Source: Bacillota bacterium
GTDB taxonomy: Bacteria > Bacillota > DSM-12270 > Thermacetogeniales > Thermacetogeniaceae
Assembly (NCBI GenBank): GCA_013177945.1
Contig: JABLXW010000014.1
Span: forward strand, 1 to 64,000
Direction: 5' to 3'
Length of the DNA: 64,000 bases
The notes under the pieces are model-generated. The model ran no database searches, was not told the DNA's origin, and saw nothing but the letters and a program-made list of their open reading frames with translations. Made by a program: the position numbers and the translations under genes. Of this stretch, positions 53,985 to 63,389 are shown piece by piece (the first letter of the stretch is position 1; each line of letters begins with the position of its first letter).

Positions 53985-54224
53985 ATGTGAGCTGAATAGC
54001 GCAGGCAGGCAAGGTTGTCTGCCCGGAGCAGCAAGGGTAACGGAGCCCTCCTGATGGAGGGCTTTTCATTTTGGGGCAATGGGGCTCCTGCTTTTCTGCA
54101 GGGGCCCTTTTCAATTAGCCGGCAGGGGGTGAAAGACGGGATACCGCCTTAAAATCTGGAGCTGAAGGGGCTCAAAACACGCGGGTATTGACTCCGAATT
54201 GACTCAGAAAGGGGAGGGTTTCAA
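53985..54224 (+). ncRNA. glnA leader with two tandem terminators
   Basis: A 240-nt leader. First a 9-bp hairpin GGCAGGCAA/TTGTCTGCC (54004-54023). Then terminator 1, AGCCCTCC-TGAT-GGAGGGCT followed by TTTCATTTT (54044-54072). Then terminator 2, GGGCTCCTGC/GCAGGGGCCC with TTTTC (54082-54111). Both lie between a consensus promoter and glnA on the same strand, so attenuation of glnA is likely. The primary sequence differs from the amtB/nifH leaders and does not show the conserved residues of the glutamine riboswitch that I know. Confidence 0.7.
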
Positions 54225-55661
54225 ATGACACCGGAGGAAGTACTGGCTTTTGTAAAGGAAAAGGGAATCGCGTTCGTCGACCTGAAGTTTAACGACCTGC
54301 CGGGTCTCTGGCAGCACTTTACCATGCCTGTGAGCGAGCTTACGGAGCTTGACGACCTTGAGGGAAACGGAATCTTCCACGAGGGGGTTGGATTCGACGG
54401 TTCCAGCATCCGCGGCTTTCAGGAAATCCAGGAAAGCGACATGATCCTGATTCCGGACCCGAATACCGCGGTAATCGACCCCATCTGCAAGGCTCCCACG
54501 CTCTCGATCATCTGCGACATCTACGACCCGCTTACGCGCCGGCCCTACACCCGCGACCCCAGGTACGTGGCCAAGAAGGCAGAAGACTATCTGAAATCAA
54601 CAGGGATCGCGGATGTCAGCTACTGGGGCCCCGAGATGGAGTTTTTCATCTTCGACGACATCCGCTTCGACCAGGATGTGAACTACGGCTACTACTACAT
54701 CGATTCCATCGAAGGAGAATGGAACACCGGCCGGGTGGAGAACCCCAACCTCGGCTACAAGGCCCGTTACAAGGAGGGCTACTTTCCGGTGCCGCCCCAC
54801 GACTCCCACCAGGACCTGCGCAGCGAGATGGTCGCCGCCTTGCTCGAAGTCGGGATCGGGGTCGAGGTGCACCACCACGAGGTGGCAAGCGGCGGCCAGG
54901 CCGAGATCGACATGAAGTTCGACAGCCTGACCAGGATGGGCGACAAGTGCATGATGTACAAGTACATCGTGAAAAACATCGCGAGGCGCCACAACAAGGT
55001 CGTCACCTTTATGCCGAAGCCCTTGTTCCAGGACAACGGCTCCGGGATGCACACCCACCAGTCCCTGTGGAAAGATGGCGTGAACCTGTTTTACGACCCC
55101 AAGGGATATGCCTTAACCAGCAAAATTGCCAGGTATTACATCGGGGGTTTGCTGAAGCACGCTCCGGCGCTGATGGCCTTCTGCGCCCCGACGACCAACT
55201 CCTACAAGCGGCTCGTTCCGGGCTTTGAGGCCCCCGTCTACCTCGCCTACTCGATGCGGAACCGGAGCGCTGCCGTCCGGATTCCCGTTTACACGGCAAA
55301 TCCTAAATCCAAGCGGATCGAGTTCCGCCCCCCGGACTGCACCTGCAATCCCTATCTGGCGTTTGCGGCAATGCTCATGGCGGGCCTGGACGGGATTGAA
55401 AACGAAATCGACCCGGGAGAGCCCGTTGACAAAAACATTTACGAATTAAACGAAAAGGAGGCCGGCAGCCTGAAGACCGTTCCCGCCTCCCTGGAAGAGG
55501 CGATCAATGCCCTGGAGAAGGACCACGACTTCCTGCTGAAAGGGAACGTCTTCACCCTGGACCTCCTCGACGTCTGGATCAGGTACAAGCGGGAGCGGGA
55601 GATCGACGCCGTCAGGCTCCGCCCGCACCCTTACGAGTTTCACCTCTACTTCGACCTGTAG
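54225..55661 (+). CDS. glnA: Glutamine synthetase type I
   Basis: A 478-residue GlnA, ATP-dependent synthesis of glutamine from glutamate and ammonium. Visible: [77 protein letters not shown]-type ATP site (in [11 protein letters not shown]), and [20 protein letters not shown]. The length fits the GSI-beta class, and a Tyr is present in [13 protein letters not shown] where adenylylation occurs in beta enzymes. AGGGGAGGG precedes the ATG. It is probably co-transcribed with nadE (19 bp gap). Confidence 0.97.
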   Translation: MTPEEVLAFVKEKGIAFVDLKFNDLPGLWQHFTMPVSELTELDDLEGNGIFHEGVGFDGSSIRGFQEIQESDMILIPDPNTAVIDPICKAPTLSIICDIYDPLTRRPYTRDPRYVAKKAEDYLKSTGIADVSYWGPEMEFFIFDDIRFDQDVNYGYYYIDSIEGEWNTGRVENPNLGYKARYKEGYFPVPPHDSHQDLRSEMVAALLEVGIGVEVHHHEVASGGQAEIDMKFDSLTRMGDKCMMYKYIVKNIARRHNKVVTFMPKPLFQDNGSGMHTHQSLWKDGVNLFYDPKGYALTSKIARYYIGGLLKHAPALMAFCAPTTNSYKRLVPGFEAPVYLAYSMRNRSAAVRIPVYTANPKSKRIEFRPPDCTCNPYLAFAAMLMAGLDGIENEIDPGEPVDKNIYELNEKEAGSLKTVPASLEEAINALEKDHDFLLKGNVFTLDLLDVWIRYKREREIDAVRLRPHPYEFHLYFDL

Positions 55662-55680
55662 TTTCAAGGGGGAAGGAACT

Positions 55681-57474
55681 TTGCGCCTGGCCCTGGCCCA
55701 GATTAACCCCACAGTTGGCGACCTCTCGGGCAACTGCCGCAAGATCACGTCTTTCATCAACCGGGCGGCCGAAGCAGGGGCGGATCTCGTCTGCTTCCCC
55801 GAGCTCGCCCTGACCGGGTACCCCCCGGAGGACCTGCTGCTCAGGTCTGACTTTCTGGCAGCCAACCGGAAGCATCTCGAGGATCTGGCAGCTTTCACGA
55901 AAAGTTTCGATCCTGTAGTAGTCGTGGGATTCGTCGATCTGGAAGAAGGAGAGGTCTTCAACGCCGCGGCCGTAATTCACCGGGGCTCCCTCAAAGGAAT
56001 TTACCATAAAATTTTTCTTCCGAACTACGGAGTGTTCGACGAAAAGCGCTACTTCCAGAGCGGTTCCCGCGGACTTGTCTTCACCTTTGCCGGTGCAAAC
56101 ATCGGGGTCACCATCTGCGAGGACATCTGGCACCCGGTGGGGCCTGCGGTCCTGGAGGCCCGCCAGGCCAGGGCGCAGGTGCTCTTGAACTTAAGCGCTT
56201 CACCCTACCACCGGGGGAAACAGCGGCAGCGGGAAAAGATGCTCTCCGTGAGGGCCGCGGACCAGATCGCCTGCCTCGCTTATGTCAACCTCGTGGGCGC
56301 CCAGGATGAGCTTGTCTTCGACGGCAACAGCATGGTCTTTGATGAGCAGGGCAGCCTCGTCGCGCGGGCGGCAGCCTTTCGGGAAGACCTGCTGGTTGTG
56401 GATCTGCAAACCGAGAGGGTGCTCCGCACCCGCTTTCACGACCTGCGCCACCGGGAGTTTAAAATGTTTGCGGGGGTTCAGGGAGAGGTGCAGCAAATCT
56501 TCATCTCCCCCTCTTCCTCAAAAACGCACCCGCTCCCGGCAGGCCCCGGCCCGGCCCGGGCAGAAAGCAAAACAGCACCAGAGCCCAATGCTGCCTCAGG
56601 CCTTTCCCATGATGCCGCGGAGGAGGCAGAGATCTACGCAGCCCTGGTCCTGGGGGTTAAAGATTATGTCAACAAGAACGGTTTCTCAAGAGTCTTTGTG
56701 GGCCTGAGCGGCGGGATCGACTCCTCCCTTACCGCGGCAATTGCGGTGGACGCCCTGGGCCCGGATCGGGTGACGGGGATCTTCATGCCCTCCCCCTACA
56801 CCTCACGGGAAAGCCGCGAAGACGCAAGGCAGCTGGCGGCCAACCTGAAAATCAACTTCCTCGAAATCCCGATCCAGGAGATCTGCGAAGCTTACCTCGC
56901 CGTCCTCGGGCGGGCCTTTGGCGCTCCGCCCGGCGACATCACCGCCCAGAACCTCCAGGCGCGCATCCGGGGGAACATTCTCATGGCGCTCACCAACCAG
57001 TACGGAGGAATCGTCCTCACCACCGGGAACAAAAGCGAGCTCAGCGTGGGTTACGCCACCCTTTACGGGGACATGGCAGGAGGCTTCGCCGTTTTAAAAG
57101 ACGTTCCGAAGACCCTCGTTTACCGACTCTCCCGCTACCGCAACCGGCTTGCAGGATGGGAAATCATCCCCCGGCGCGTCCTGGAAAAGGCGCCCAGCGC
57201 GGAGCTGAAACCGGGGCAGAAGGACGAGGACGACCTGCCACCCTACAACGTGCTCGACCAGATCGTCGAAAAGTACGTGGAGGGGGATTTGGGCCCGGAG
57301 GAGATCGCCGCAGAGGGCTACACGCGGGACCTGGTTCGGAGGGTAATCGACATGATCGACCAGAGCGAGTACAAGCGCAGGCAGGCGCCTCCCGGCGTGA
57401 AGATCACCCCCCGCGCCTTCGGGAAGGACCGGCGGATGCCGGTTACCAACAGGTTCCGGGTAACCGAGACATAA
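55681..57474 (+). CDS. nadE: Glutamine-dependent NAD+ synthetase
   Basis: A 597-residue two-domain enzyme. The N-terminal nitrilase-type amidase (1-270) has CFPELALTGYPPEDLLLRSD (Glu), YHKIFLPNYGVFDEKRYF (Lys) and GVTICEDIWHP (Cys). A linker of about 40 Pro/Ala-rich residues follows. The synthetase domain (about 310-597) has VGLSGGIDSSLTAAIAVDAL (P-loop) and TGNKSELSVGYATLYGDMAG. It amidates deamido-NAD with ammonia from glutamine. TTG 55681 follows GGGGGAAGG. Linkage to glnA supplies glutamine. Confidence 0.96.
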   Translation: MRLALAQINPTVGDLSGNCRKITSFINRAAEAGADLVCFPELALTGYPPEDLLLRSDFLAANRKHLEDLAAFTKSFDPVVVVGFVDLEEGEVFNAAAVIHRGSLKGIYHKIFLPNYGVFDEKRYFQSGSRGLVFTFAGANIGVTICEDIWHPVGPAVLEARQARAQVLLNLSASPYHRGKQRQREKMLSVRAADQIACLAYVNLVGAQDELVFDGNSMVFDEQGSLVARAAAFREDLLVVDLQTERVLRTRFHDLRHREFKMFAGVQGEVQQIFISPSSSKTHPLPAGPGPARAESKTAPEPNAASGLSHDAAEEAEIYAALVLGVKDYVNKNGFSRVFVGLSGGIDSSLTAAIAVDALGPDRVTGIFMPSPYTSRESREDARQLAANLKINFLEIPIQEICEAYLAVLGRAFGAPPGDITAQNLQARIRGNILMALTNQYGGIVLTTGNKSELSVGYATLYGDMAGGFAVLKDVPKTLVYRLSRYRNRLAGWEIIPRRVLEKAPSAELKPGQKDEDDLPPYNVLDQIVEKYVEGDLGPEEIAAEGYTRDLVRRVIDMIDQSEYKRRQAPPGVKITPRAFGKDRRMPVTNRFRVTET

Positions 57475-57574
57475 TTATCTCAGCTTCCTTATCCCTTGAT
57501 CGGTACCCTCTGAGTCGCCTTTCGGAAAAATGCAACTTCAGAGGCAGGCAACCCTTATTAAAGAAGAAATTCTT

Positions 57575-58327
57575 TTATGCTGGCAGATCGTCATGGTTAT
57601 GGATGGTACTGAAAAAAATTTTTATGTTCAGTAGATCGTTTGGATTAAACAAAGGTTTGATTCCGTACCAGGTTAATCCCAAACTTAAGATCAGGAGTGG
57701 CGTAAGAACAGTAGGGAATATAAGCAGTAAATGCAGAAGATCAGGTAAAGGATTTAACTTGTTCCAGGCATAATTTGCGTTGAAAGCCCTGCCGAGGAAG
57801 AAATGAACCCACCCATAACAGGCAGTGAGGAAATCAATCAGCTCTGTTCTTGATACTTTTTCTTTAGATTTTATATTCCAGAGAAAAGCTAAGATAAAAA
57901 CAGAGGCTAAAATCAAGAAAAATATAAGGAAGAGTACAGTAAAATTTTTAGATAAATTAAAATAATCACGATATATATAAGACATTAGAAACTCTTCAGG
58001 GGTTGATCCTGCCTGGTAATACCTTTGGCGTCGTAATGTGTAAGCAGCAGCTGCATTGTTGTAAAGATAGAGGATACCACTTGTTCCTGTAAAAACGGCT
58101 ACCGTATCAAGAAATCTAATGCGATAAGTATATTTATTGCGGAGCACCAGCAATGTTAACGCGCTTGCAGAAAGGCCAAACAAAAAGGTAAGACCTGCAT
58201 CATAATAGACCAAGTAGGGCAGGATAAAAAAAAGGAACTGGACTCCCATAAAATTGAGAATATGAAAAAAGCTGCTGTCCAACTCATTAAATTTTGTTTT
58301 TACTGATACTGTAATACCCCCGCTCAT
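57575..58327 (-). CDS. Hypothetical membrane protein
   Basis: A 250-residue protein with about six membrane segments (for example MGVQFLFFILPYLVYYDAG, FTVLFLIFFLILASVFILAF, LLIFPTVLTPLLILSLGLTW). No family recognised. It is more AT-rich than its neighbours, as are the next two genes, which may indicate a transferred region. Confidence 0.6.
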   Translation of the reverse strand: MSGGITVSVKTKFNELDSSFFHILNFMGVQFLFFILPYLVYYDAGLTFLFGLSASALTLLVLRNKYTYRIRFLDTVAVFTGTSGILYLYNNAAAAYTLRRQRYYQAGSTPEEFLMSYIYRDYFNLSKNFTVLFLIFFLILASVFILAFLWNIKSKEKVSRTELIDFLTACYGWVHFFLGRAFNANYAWNKLNPLPDLLHLLLIFPTVLTPLLILSLGLTWYGIKPLFNPNDLLNIKIFFSTIHNHDDLPA

Positions 58328-58372
58328 ACAAAATTGTCAGCATTATTCGGAGCCTTTGCTAGAAACCGGGGA

Positions 58373-58816
58373 TCAATCAAAACTCTCCTCTCTGGTTCTC
58401 ACCAGGTTCTCCAACCAGGTGCATATCCCGAAGAAAATGGTATTAATTACGATTGGTTGGCTGCCCTCTGCAAAGACACAATATGTGCTATAATACGAGG
58501 AAGGACATCTACAGCTTCTTTGTGCTTGAACCTTAACTTTACTTCCTGTGGAGTTTTCTTCTTTCTCTGCTCGGACATAGTAGTAGTACCATCTATTATA
58601 AGTGAAATTATTTGCATTAGCACACCCAACACAAAAGTCTAACTCATTGCTGTTGCCAGAAAGGCGAGTGTCGAGACAGGCATCAGGTTGATTTGTTTCC
58701 CAATATCCTGTGTAATCCTTGCAATATGCCTTCCCGTCATAGTTATAATAGAATACCGTTTCATAGCTGGTAAACCAACCATTACAAGTCCCCCATGTAA
58801 GTATTTCTGCTGGCAA
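58373..58816 (-). CDS. Cys/Tyr-rich hypothetical protein, possibly truncated
   Basis: A 147-residue frame rich in Cys, Tyr and Asn: TCNGWFTSYETVFYYNYDGK, AYCKDYTGYWETNQPDACLD, ELDFCVGCANANNFTYNRWY. This looks like an extracytoplasmic disulfide-rich domain, but no signal peptide is present: TTG 58816 is the first start, and the frame is open upstream only to a TAG 30 bp before. It may be the body of a secreted protein whose N-terminus is lost. No family recognised. Confidence 0.4.
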   Translation of the reverse strand: MPAEILTWGTCNGWFTSYETVFYYNYDGKAYCKDYTGYWETNQPDACLDTRLSGNSNELDFCVGCANANNFTYNRWYYYYVRAEKEENSTGSKVKVQAQRSCRCPSSYYSTYCVFAEGSQPIVINTIFFGICTWLENLVRTREESFD

Positions 58817-58849
58817 GAAGATTTTAGGAACAGGAACGAATGTCTATAA

Positions 58850-59347
58850 TCAGTTTTCATGTAAGTTTCGCATGGATTGAGCCATTTTAATGATCTCGTC
58901 TTTAGAAACACCTGTAAAGTTTAACACATAGTTAACTTCTTCCCCGTTTGCTTTTTCAGTCCATACCAGGATTCCACAGGGTTTACCATCTGTGATGCGA
59001 TAATCAAACCGTCCCGGGTAACCTCTTATAGTTACTTTTTCTACTTTCGCCTCACCAAAGTCTCCCCTTTCACCTATTGAGAAATCAATGCGGTCATCGC
59101 CGCGGACATATCTCACTGTTAGCTCTATAACGTCGGGATTGGCCGTTGGCTTGCCGTATGCATCGATAATATAAGGGGCAACCTTGAAGCCCGGCGGGAG
59201 GTAGCCAGGTCTCAGGATAGGGAAATTAGTGGCCTTTTTAAGCTGGTTATAAGCTTCGCCCTCGTCGGTTAAAGGTTTTAAAGGTCTTAGAGCGGTTTTA
59301 ACGAGTTCACCAGGTTCCAGTGATAAAGTATTAGTAGTGGGGAGCAT
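58850..59347 (-). CDS. DUF4367-like protein, probably truncated at its N-terminus
   Basis: A 165-residue frame resembling the DUF4367 C-terminal domain: NQLKKATNFPILRPGYLPPG, ELTVRYVRGDDRIDFSIGE, YRITDGKPCGILVWTEKANG and FTGVSKDEIIKMAQSMRNL. Members usually carry an N-terminal membrane anchor, which is absent, and no ribosome site precedes ATG 59347. Confidence 0.55.
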   Translation of the reverse strand: MLPTTNTLSLEPGELVKTALRPLKPLTDEGEAYNQLKKATNFPILRPGYLPPGFKVAPYIIDAYGKPTANPDVIELTVRYVRGDDRIDFSIGERGDFGEAKVEKVTIRGYPGRFDYRITDGKPCGILVWTEKANGEEVNYVLNFTGVSKDEIIKMAQSMRNLHEN

Positions 59348-59445
59348 TGGGAGTGTTTACGGTTACGGCCGCGAGGTCGTATTTCCCCGAGAAGGGCACC
59401 TGCAGCAGATAGGGCATGGTGAGCTGAATGAAATTGTGGCGCCGC
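59346..59445 (-). pseudogene. C-terminal remnant of an unknown protein
   Basis: A frame ending at TAA 59348-59346 codes RHNFIQLTMPYLLQVPFSGK and YDLAAVTVNTPNAPHY, with no start upstream. The codon pattern and GC content differ from the AT-rich neighbours, so it looks like a gene end left at a junction. Confidence 0.35.
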
Positions 59446-59722
59446 GAATCTGCCGCGAATCTTAAAGAAAAAGAAGGAGATTCTAGTTTTTTATTGTATA
59501 TTATATAAAAACTAGGAGCGAGTTAACTGTACTACTATACGGAACGATTTCATAGCGTACTTCTGAAATACTGCATCAAAACAAAAACAATGGGCAAAAC
59601 ATATAAAAATGAACGATATGTTTCATTATATGGAACGTTTTATTCATTTTTATAAAAATTTCGAATATACCTCTTGACAAAAATGAATTCTCGTTTTATA
59701 ATGTGGGAAGGAAGTGTTAAAA
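59446..59722 (+). promoter_or_regulatory. AT-rich control region upstream of the IclR gene
   Basis: No gene is present. TTGACA (59674-59679) and TATAAT (59697-59702) 17 bp apart form a perfect consensus promoter. Upstream are repeated GGAACG words, TATACGGAACGATTTCATA (59536-59554) and ATATGGAACGTTTTAT (59626-59641). Similar words recur after the IclR gene and may be regulator sites. Confidence 0.7.
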
Positions 59723-60526
59723 TTGACGCATAAAGTAGAGATGCAGAAAACAGAAGCCAGGAAAAACCTTTACCAGGTACAGTCCGTAGAAAGAGCCATT
59801 GGCATCTTAAAAGCCATATGCGCAAGCCATTTCGATATGGGGATCACAGAGCTCAGCAGAGAGCTCAACCTGAGCAAAAGCACCGTTCACAGGCTAATTA
59901 CAACCCTCGAAGCTCACGGCTTTGTGCAGCAGGTTTCAAACAGCGGCAAATATCGACCCGGCTGGAAATTATTTGAGATCGCCCAAGAAGTGCCCAGAAG
60001 GATGGGGCTTGACTCAACGGCCAAGACGTATCTCCAGAAATTATGCCAGGAAACCGGAGAAACGGCAATTCTCGCCATATTAGACGGAACGGAAACTATT
60101 TACATCGATAAGGTTGAAACCAACCACATCTTAAAGATGGAAATTAAGATTGGTTCCCGTTTGCCGGCATACTGCACTGCCTTGGGAAAAGCCCTGTTGT
60201 GCGAATTATCGGCAGAAGAATTGGAAGAGTTATACCGGGGAAAAGAATTCAAGCAATACACCATAAACACCATCTCTTCTCTGGAACAATTGCGCCAGGA
60301 GCTGGAAAACGTCAGAATAAGGCAGTATGCCATAGACGACGAAGAGTTGAGCATCGGTTTTCGATGCGTCGGCGCTCCCGTCCGCGATGTATCGGGGCGC
60401 ATCATAGCAGCCATAAGCATTGCCGGCCCCTCTTGTCGCCTCACCAAAACCAGGCTAATGGAAGTGTATCCTACCGTCATGAGCATCGCATCAGAACTCT
60501 CCGCCGCACTGGGGTACCAAAAATAA
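59723..60526 (+). CDS. IclR-family transcriptional regulator
   Basis: A protein of about 267 residues. The N-terminal winged helix (20-80) reads VERAIGILKAICASHFDMGI, TELSRELNLSKSTVHRLITT and EAHGFVQQVSNSGKYRPGWK. The IclR effector domain follows with SRLPAYCTALGKALLCELSA and SIGFRCVGAPVRDVSGRIIA, then AISIAGPSCRLTK. TTG 59723 is preferred because GGAAGGAA lies 9 nt ahead; GTG 59714 abuts that site. It likely controls the catabolic genes downstream; effector unknown. Confidence 0.93.
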   Translation: MTHKVEMQKTEARKNLYQVQSVERAIGILKAICASHFDMGITELSRELNLSKSTVHRLITTLEAHGFVQQVSNSGKYRPGWKLFEIAQEVPRRMGLDSTAKTYLQKLCQETGETAILAILDGTETIYIDKVETNHILKMEIKIGSRLPAYCTALGKALLCELSAEELEELYRGKEFKQYTINTISSLEQLRQELENVRIRQYAIDDEELSIGFRCVGAPVRDVSGRIIAAISIAGPSCRLTKTRLMEVYPTVMSIASELSAALGYQK

Positions 60527-60549
60527 TTCACTTTTTCCATATTTTTTAT

Positions 60550-60581
60550 CTGTGATTATTGGAACAAGGTTCCGTAATATG
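60550..60581 (+). promoter_or_regulatory. Candidate IclR operator
   Basis: The interrupted palindrome ATTATTGGAAC-aag-GTTCCGTAAT (about 60555-60576) is followed by another ATATGGAAC. The GGAAC words match those upstream of the IclR gene. It lies 130 bp before the amidohydrolase start, where a promoter is expected. Confidence 0.5.
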
Positions 60582-60713
60582 GAACAAAAGTTGTCGAAAT
60601 AAACAATCTGGGATAAGGAGGGTGATAGCACAAAACGTATCAGAAAACAAATGAATCAAGTTAGTGTCATGCGGTTTTGTTGCATCGAAAAGAAAAAGAA
60701 AGGAGAAATTTCC

Positions 60714-61457
60714 ATGCCGATCGTTGATGCTCACGTTCATTTGGGTCCATGTCGTGTCTTTGGCTGGGAATGCACAGAAGAACAGATTATTTCTTCGATG
60801 GAACGGAACGGGGTGGACATCTCCATAGTTCAGCCCTTCCCCGGCGCCCCTGACCCGATTAAAATCCACGACGATATTGCCAGGCTGGCCCAAAAGTATC
60901 CCGGCAGAATTTTCGGCATCGCCAGCATCAACCCCCACCAGGACGAAAAAGTGGTTTATCAGGAGCTCGTCCGCTGCATCAAGGAGCTCGGGTTTGTGGC
61001 CGTTAAATGCCACACCATCGGACATGCCCTAATGCCTCCGGCAAAAGACGCCGACATCCTCTTCGAAACCGCCAGGGAATTAAAGGTCCCCGTGATGATT
61101 CACAACGCCTCCTTCGGCATCCCCTTCTCTTTGCCCTCCCTGGTGATTCCGAGGGCCAAGCAGTATCCGGATGTGCCCATCGTTATGGCCCACGCGGGAG
61201 CCTGCACCCTGACACCCGAGGCCATTTTCATCGCCGGTGAGTTCAAAAACCTCTACCTCGAAACATCCTGGTGCATGACCCCTGACATCAAATGGGCCAT
61301 CGACTATTTAGGGGCCGACCGGGTCATGATGGGATCCGATTCGCCGGAAAACCTGGATGCGGAAATGGCCAAGTACAGGGTGATTGACATCACCGAGGAA
61401 CAACGACGCAAGGCTTTGGGCGAGACTGCCGTAAACGTCTTCAAACTTAGAATTTGA
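60714..61457 (+). CDS. Amidohydrolase family 2 (TIM-barrel metal hydrolase/decarboxylase)
   Basis: A 247-residue protein with PIVDAHVHLGPCRVFGWECT (metal H-x-H), FGIASINPHQDEKVVYQELV, GFVAVKCHTIGHALMPP, PVMIHNASFGIPF (His), IVMAHAGACTLTPEA (His) and RVMMGSDSPENLDAEM (catalytic Asp). This is the amidohydrolase_2 family, which includes decarboxylases of the ACMSD type. The first structural gene after iclR. AAAGGAG precedes ATG 60714. Confidence 0.9.
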   Translation: MPIVDAHVHLGPCRVFGWECTEEQIISSMERNGVDISIVQPFPGAPDPIKIHDDIARLAQKYPGRIFGIASINPHQDEKVVYQELVRCIKELGFVAVKCHTIGHALMPPAKDADILFETARELKVPVMIHNASFGIPFSLPSLVIPRAKQYPDVPIVMAHAGACTLTPEAIFIAGEFKNLYLETSWCMTPDIKWAIDYLGADRVMMGSDSPENLDAEMAKYRVIDITEEQRRKALGETAVNVFKLRI

Positions 61458-61489
61458 TTTCCCGGTCTACCAGCCATCGCAAAAAGCAG

Positions 61490-61560
61490 GGCAAATAAAA
61501 ACAAAAAAGGAGAAACATAGGAAGCAAGGAGTTCACCGAGCAACCTGTGTTTCTCCTCCA
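61490..61560. other. Long hairpin between amidohydrolase and panB-like genes
   Basis: GGAGAAACATAGG (about 61509-61521) pairs with CCTGTGTTTCTCC (about 61543-61555). The minus-strand transcript of this hairpin would be followed by TTTTTTGTTTTTATTT, so it resembles a terminator for antisense transcription although the flanking genes are on the plus strand. On the plus strand it could protect or process mRNA. Confidence 0.45.
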
Positions 61561-61633
61561 AAAAAATGGCCTACTGTAAGGATAGCAAAGAAAAACCTTT
61601 TAGTCAAAAGAAATTGACGAAGGGGAGAAAATC

Positions 61634-62494
61634 GTGGAAAAAGTTACGATCCCATACCTCAGGGAAAAAGCAAAAACCGGAAAGCCGATAACGATGATGA
61701 CAGCATACGACCACCTTATGGCCCAGCTGGAAGACGAGGCAGGAATCGAAATAATTCTCGTTGGGGATTCGCTCTACATGACCGTACTCGGCCACGATTC
61801 AACGCTTCCGGCCCGCATGGATACCATGATCGAGCACGCAGAAGCCGTACGGCGGGGCGCCCCTCGCGCCTTTGTCATCGGAGACATGCCCTACATGTCA
61901 TACCAGATCAGCATTGAGGAGGCTATTCGCAACGCCGGCAGGTTCATGAAAGAGGCCAGGGTGGACGGCATTAAGCTGGAAGGCGGCCGGGAAGTGGCCG
62001 AAACCATCCAGGCGCTGACCAGGGCAACCATTCCCGTCATGGGGCACCTGGGGTTGACGCCGCAATCCATTTCCATGCTCGGGGGCTTCAAGGCCCAGGG
62101 CAGAAGCCTGGAGGCGGCCGAAAGAATCATCGAAGATGCCAAGATCTTAGAGGAAGCGGGAGCATTTGCCATTCTCCTTGAAGCAATCCCGGCCGAAGTA
62201 GGCAAGATCATCACCAAACGCAGCAACATACCCATCATCGGCATCGGAGCGGGCCCCTACTGCCACGGCCAGCTGCTCATCGTGCAGGACATGCTCGGCT
62301 TATACAAGAGCTTTGTCCCCAAATTCGTCAAACAATACTGCAACCTCTACGACATCATCAAAGAAGCCTTCAAAAACTACGTCCAGGATGTGGAGTCAAG
62401 AGCCTTCCCGGAGCTGAACAGACACTGTTACAAAATGGAGGAGCAAGACAGGCAAGAACTCTACCGGAGGTATTCCACGGAGTTGTCTTCATGA
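61634..62494 (+). CDS. PanB-like ketopantoate hydroxymethyltransferase / aldolase
   Basis: A 286-residue PanB-family TIM barrel: ITMMTAYDHLMAQLEDEAGI, ILVGDSLYMTVLGHDSTLPA (metal Asp), MIEHAEAVRRGAPRAFVIGD, VDGIKLEGGREVAETIQAL, PVMGHLGLTPQSISMLGGF and IPIIGIGAGPYCHGQLLIVQ. PanB normally adds a hydroxymethyl group from methylene-tetrahydrofolate. Here it is not with panC/panD but in an IclR operon with a hydrolase and a tautomerase, so a catabolic or other one-carbon role is likely. GTG start; GAAGGGGAG upstream. Confidence 0.88.
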   Translation: MEKVTIPYLREKAKTGKPITMMTAYDHLMAQLEDEAGIEIILVGDSLYMTVLGHDSTLPARMDTMIEHAEAVRRGAPRAFVIGDMPYMSYQISIEEAIRNAGRFMKEARVDGIKLEGGREVAETIQALTRATIPVMGHLGLTPQSISMLGGFKAQGRSLEAAERIIEDAKILEEAGAFAILLEAIPAEVGKIITKRSNIPIIGIGAGPYCHGQLLIVQDMLGLYKSFVPKFVKQYCNLYDIIKEAFKNYVQDVESRAFPELNRHCYKMEEQDRQELYRRYSTELSS

Positions 62495-62521
62495 GCAGAA
62501 CTTCAAAAGGGGGAGAAACGA

Positions 62522-63007
62522 ATGAAATCTTACCTCTTCAAGCTGAGCATCGTTGCCGGCATCTTGTGCGGGATATACGTCTTTCTCTATCAATACTTTC
62601 CGATTAAAAACCTGATCTGGATGACGTTTGTCGCCCTCCCCATATATTTCGGGGCCGGCGCGAAACGGGAGGAGTTTCCCCACTACCTGGTCAGTTCCGC
62701 CGTCGGCATCATCTGGGGATTCATCTATCTGAAATTAATCGGACTGCTGGTCGGCGCAGGATTGAACGCCAACCTGGCCCTGCTCCTGGTGGTGGGCGTC
62801 GTGACTCTGGTGATGTGCGCCATCCACCTCTGCCTCACCGCCAACACCTGGGCCAACAAGCTCCCCATCATGTTCGGCACCGTAGCCAGCATGTTTTCCC
62901 AAAACGGACAGGCCCCGGGGAGCATCTTCCTAACCCTGGCCGGCGGGCTCGTGCTGGCCCTGGCGATCATGGAAGTAACCAATCTATGGGCAAAACCCGA
63001 AGCCTGA
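62522..63007 (+). CDS. DUF1097 membrane protein
   Basis: A 161-residue protein with five membrane segments: SIVAGILCGIYVFLYQYFP, MTFVALPIYFGAG, LVSSAVGIIWGFIYLKLIG, NLALLLVVGVVTLVMCAIHL and IFLTLAGGLVLALAIMEV. The pattern matches DUF1097, an inner-membrane family of unknown function. Possibly the transporter of this pathway. GGGGGAGAAACG precedes the ATG; 27 bp after panB. Confidence 0.8.
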   Translation: MKSYLFKLSIVAGILCGIYVFLYQYFPIKNLIWMTFVALPIYFGAGAKREEFPHYLVSSAVGIIWGFIYLKLIGLLVGAGLNANLALLLVVGVVTLVMCAIHLCLTANTWANKLPIMFGTVASMFSQNGQAPGSIFLTLAGGLVLALAIMEVTNLWAKPEA

Positions 63008-63110
63008 ATCCGTCCCCTCGGTCGCCAGGGCCCGCCGGGCCCCTAAAAAAGGCGTAATCCCGTTGCAGCATAACGGGAAAAATTAAAACAAAAAAAGGAG
63101 CGTGAGGAGC

Positions 63111-63299
63111 ATGCCGTTCATCAACATCCGCATCTTCGAGGGGCACCCCAAGGACCGCAAGGCGAGGATTGCCGAAAAAATAACAGAGGTGGTCCATCAG
63201 GAAACCGGAGTTCCCAAAGAATACATCTGGATTACATTCCAGGACATCCCTCCAGACGAGTGGGCCATCGGCGGTAAAATGTGCGGAAAAACGGAGTAA
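63111..63299 (+). CDS. 4-oxalocrotonate tautomerase family enzyme
   Basis: A 62-residue tautomerase: MPFINIRIFEGHPKDRKARI with the catalytic Pro exposed as residue 1 after Met removal, then KITEVVHQETGVPKEYIWIT and DIPPDEWAIGGKM. It interconverts enol and keto acids. GGAG lies 7 nt ahead of the ATG. Its place in the operon suggests a keto-acid intermediate. Confidence 0.92.
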   Translation: MPFINIRIFEGHPKDRKARIAEKITEVVHQETGVPKEYIWITFQDIPPDEWAIGGKMCGKTE

Positions 63300-63389
63300 A
63301 CGGGTTTCGGCTCATGATCCGGGTGGAGAGGCCTAGAAGCCCCTCCACCCGAAACACCCCCTCCCATCACAGAAAGGTGCTTGTGAGAC

